A DNA stretch of 64,000 nucleotides from Mesostigma viride (lineage: Eukaryota > Streptophyta > Mesostigmatophyceae > Mesostigmatales > Mesostigmataceae): contig RPFO01000080.1 of NCBI GenBank assembly GCA_009746045.1, positions 11,508,467-11,572,466 on the forward strand. The letters are read 5' to 3'. The notes beneath the pieces were generated by a model, which worked only from the letters and a program-made list of their open reading frames with translations, was not told where the DNA came from and did not search any database. The position numbers and the translations under genes are program-made. This document shows positions 61,923-64,000 of the stretch, piece by piece (position 1 is the stretch's first letter; each line of letters opens with the position of its first letter).

Positions 61923-64000
61923 AGGGTGTCAGTGTCCAATGGAACACGCATGGTCCCACCATTGAAACACCCCAGTTCATCACTTGTGAAAGCGAAGGCC
62001 CCCCTTGCAGTGCCTAGCCACTTTAGCATGGCTGAGCGCTGCGCATCAGAAAGGTGTTCGCCAATAGCCCAGGGGTGCGTATCCGCGGGATCACCCACAG
62101 CTACCGCATGTGCCTCAAGATGCGGCGCCCTAGCCGCATCGTCGTGGAACAAGGAAAAGGCTGCCACGCCTGGTGTGACACCCACCGCCGGAGCCTCGCG
62201 TGCCGCACGGTGTATTACCCGATGCAGCGTGGGCTCGCCGGCCAGCACGGTGCTGGTCAGCAGGGCGGTCATGAGAATGATAGTCCACACCTGTCGCAGA
62301 CGCCACCCCCATGCTGATGAAGTCCCCGTCGCTGCAGGGCGCTTCAGTTTGGCTGCGCGCGCCTCAACCTGCTGAGGCGGATTGGCTGGGGACGCCCCCC
62401 CAGACTGGCGCACGGCAACCGATGCAAGCAGCACATACCCGACCTGCAACACCGACATAGCCTGGCCTATCAAAGACCAGCGCTCACTCTCGAGCACGCC
62501 CGGCAGCGCCGAGGCCCCGACATGAAAACCCATGCTGGCCTCACGAAATTCTGCGGGTGGCTGCACCAACAGACCGGTGGTAGTGTCCCAAACGAGACCC
62601 TTACCCCGATCACGGTATGCTGTCGACCCTTGGTAACTGACCAGGGTCGGCAGTGCACACATGGGGCTCCCGACCCGGTTGACGCGTGCATACGGTGGGC
62701 GATCCTCGCTATCCACCTTCTGCGTGACTAGGTGGGAAGGCAATGCTACCTCCGCAGACACACTCGGATGCTGCCTTGCTACGGCCCCCAAGACCGCCTG
62801 CACATCGGTCGCACACGCCACGTTGGTCCAATAGGCACGCAAACGATGCGTGAGCCCACCCAGCCCTGCGTTGTCACACACGATGGGCTCCCCCAGGAGT
62901 GCCACGATTGTAGCCCAGTCCTCCCGCACCGCCTGATGTGGGCTGTCACCCGCCACAACGTTCTCAAACAGATACGCAGGCGGATGGGGCTGACGCGACT
63001 GCAACAGTCCCACCACACGCAACAGTTCCCAGAACAGCGCGCTACGCGGATCGGCTAGCCCCCGCCCTTGCCCTGCCTGGCTCAGGCCCTGGCACTCCCA
63101 ACCCGCAATTACCAAGTCGATGGCATGATGCCTGCGCAACAACTGCTGCACCTGCACCTCACCGATGGCTCGGATATCTTGAGGACATTCCCCAAACGGG
63201 TCACGCCATGCTGATGGCGGAAACTGCGCGGGATACTCTCGCGACAACACGCCACAGTGACTGAAGTACACCTGACGCGCCTTGTGCGATGGCTCTACCG
63301 CGATGAGTTTACGGCACACGCCGCCTGCGGCCAAAAAGCCTGCAATGCCCCCTCCGATCCCCGCAAACAGTTCCAACACTACCGCACCCTTGGCAAAATC
63401 AGGGGCCTGCGGTAAGATTGCAGCAGAAAAATTACCTTGGGCCTCCGAGACACCCGGTTGCAGCAAAGTGAGGCCATGGCTGGCCATCTGAGGAATGGTG
63501 ATGACGGCTTCAGTTACCCGCTTGCGCATAGCCAGCTGCCGCGTGGACGTCACAGCATCCAGCGACCACTGCGTGCGCATCTTGGCAATGCTCGCCGTTG
63601 GCTGGGGCAGCACCGTCCGATGCTTGTCCCACGCCGATGAGCCCGCCGCCCGTACCTCCACCATGCTGACCTCCACCACGCCCGCAGCCGCGGAAGGGTT
63701 GAGGCGTGCAGCCCCGGCTGAAGAACTGAAGCATGAGACCGGCACGCTGGCCCGCTTCAGGCCAGCCCCATCCCAATCAGGGATGTAAGATGCCTCCTCC
63801 GCCCTATAGTCCACCTGAACCATGGCGCGAGCAAGGACATCCACCCCGAGTAGTGCGGAATATCCACACTTGTTGACCACCAGCGCATACGCGGACACGG
63901 TGGTCATGCTAGAGGCGCGCAACGGATTGAAAATCACGTTGACTTTAACCGCCGTCATAGCGTACGGCTTACTAGCCGGACCCTGCCAACCTGACACAGA
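61898..64000 (-). CDS. Protease C-terminus fused to a C5 cytosine DNA methyltransferase (5' partial)
   Basis: About 700 codons open to the window edge. Residues about 35-63 (VVNKCGYSALLGVDVLARAM) are the last strand of a retropepsin. 206-525 is a C5 methyltransferase: motif I VVLELFAGIGGGIAGFL (207-222), motif IV IDLVIAGWECQGLSQAGQGR (293-312, catalytic Cys302, with Glu-Cys where most have Pro-Cys), motif VI FENVVAGD (344-351), motif VIII THRLRAYWTN (383-392), motif IX region EFREASMGF (483-491), motif X LIGQAMSVLQVG (509-520). A hydrophobic stretch, VWTIILMTALLTSTVLAG, follows (570-587). It would transfer a methyl group from S-adenosylmethionine to cytosine in DNA. It ends at 61898 out of phase with RT (a -1 shift is needed). 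Confidence 0.92.
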   Translation of the reverse strand, partial: SVSGWQGPASKPYAMTAVKVNVIFNPLRASSMTTVSAYALVVNKCGYSALLGVDVLARAMVQVDYRAEEASYIPDWDGAGLKRASVPVSCFSSSAGAARLNPSAAAGVVEVSMVEVRAAGSSAWDKHRTVLPQPTASIAKMRTQWSLDAVTSTRQLAMRKRVTEAVITIPQMASHGLTLLQPGVSEAQGNFSAAILPQAPDFAKGAVVLELFAGIGGGIAGFLAAGGVCRKLIAVEPSHKARQVYFSHCGVLSREYPAQFPPSAWRDPFGECPQDIRAIGEVQVQQLLRRHHAIDLVIAGWECQGLSQAGQGRGLADPRSALFWELLRVVGLLQSRQPHPPAYLFENVVAGDSPHQAVREDWATIVALLGEPIVCDNAGLGGLTHRLRAYWTNVACATDVQAVLGAVARQHPSVSAEVALPSHLVTQKVDSEDRPPYARVNRVGSPMCALPTLVSYQGSTAYRDRGKGLVWDTTTGLLVQPPAEFREASMGFHVGASALPGVLESERWSLIGQAMSVLQVGYVLLASVAVRQSGGASPANPPQQVEARAAKLKRPAATGTSSAWGWRLRQVWTIILMTALLTSTVLAGEPTLHRVIHRAAREAPAVGVTPGVAAFSLFHDDAARAPHLEAHAVAVGDPADTHPWAIGEHLSDAQRSAMLKWLGTARGAFAFTSDELGCFNGGTMRVPLDTDTLCSDASIA

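Larger units (their letters stand above)
58634..64000 (-). mobile_element. Ty3-like retrotransposon encoding a C5 DNA methyltransferase and a PHD finger (partial)
   Basis: Minus strand, 3' portion of an element running off the right edge. Visible order: protease C-terminus, C5 methyltransferase, hydrophobic segment, RT, RNase H, integrase, PHD finger, polypurine tract, candidate LTR. RT to PHD is one intact 1039-codon frame; protease plus methyltransferase is an intact frame of about 700 codons overlapping it by 25 bases. Gag and the 5' LTR are outside the window. Confidence 0.88.

Noticed and set aside
62130-63788. Plus-strand and other-phase frames opposite the methyltransferase
   Set aside because: Shadow frames of a GC-rich ORF; the minus frame alone carries ordered methyltransferase motifs.

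Overview
This is a nuclear window from a eukaryote with spliced genes, most likely a green alga or a similar microalga. The evidence is canonical GT-AG introns, a 16-exon TMTC gene, a GPATCH4-type nucleolar protein gene, and a dense load of LTR and non-LTR retrotransposons, including a chromovirus and a Ty3-like element carrying a DNA methyltransferase. The organism assignment is inference. No tRNA, rRNA or CRISPR array was recognised.

Layout. (1) 1-16815: a minus-strand TMTC-type gene (ER O-mannosyltransferase family, membrane domain plus TPRs). I could assemble it as 16 phase-compatible exons, 1048 codons plus stop. Its introns are full of simple repeats and of decayed copies of the neighbouring exon ends and splice sites. 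(2) 16816-18096: a head-to-head intergenic region, then an intact single-exon plus-strand G-patch gene (GPATCH4-like, 18097-20256). (3) 20270-24035: decayed non-LTR retrotransposon debris, including an ORF1 relic and a large inverted repeat of a LINE 3' end. (4) 24036-45387: a nested stack. A 5'-truncated LINE with a restriction-like endonuclease (LINE-A) has a Ty3 chromovirus inserted in it (25815-43950, target duplication ATCCC). The chromovirus integrase gene was then hit by a non-autonomous LTR element (27847-29992, target duplication AACTC) and by a copia-like element with identical LTRs (30252-37732, target duplication GTGGG). Two further truncated LINEs (LINE-C, LINE-B) sit at the two edges of LINE-A. 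(5) 45388-58775: short mobile elements and fragments: 91-bp, 141-bp and about 1.04-kb direct repeats, two TTAA-flanked inverted-repeat elements, a gag relic, a fourth LINE copy (LINE-D), and a hAT element with an 8-bp target duplication and a BED-finger ORF. (6) 58634-64000: the 3' part of a minus-strand Ty3-like element whose polyprotein runs protease, C5 cytosine methyltransferase, RT, RNase H, integrase, PHD finger. It continues past the right edge.

Host genes are confined to the left third; the rest is transposon territory. The most notable items are the methyltransferase plus PHD retrotransposon, the copia-like element whose protease-like domain lies between integrase and RT, the splice-junction-derived repeats in most TMTC introns, and the nested insertions dated by exact target duplications.
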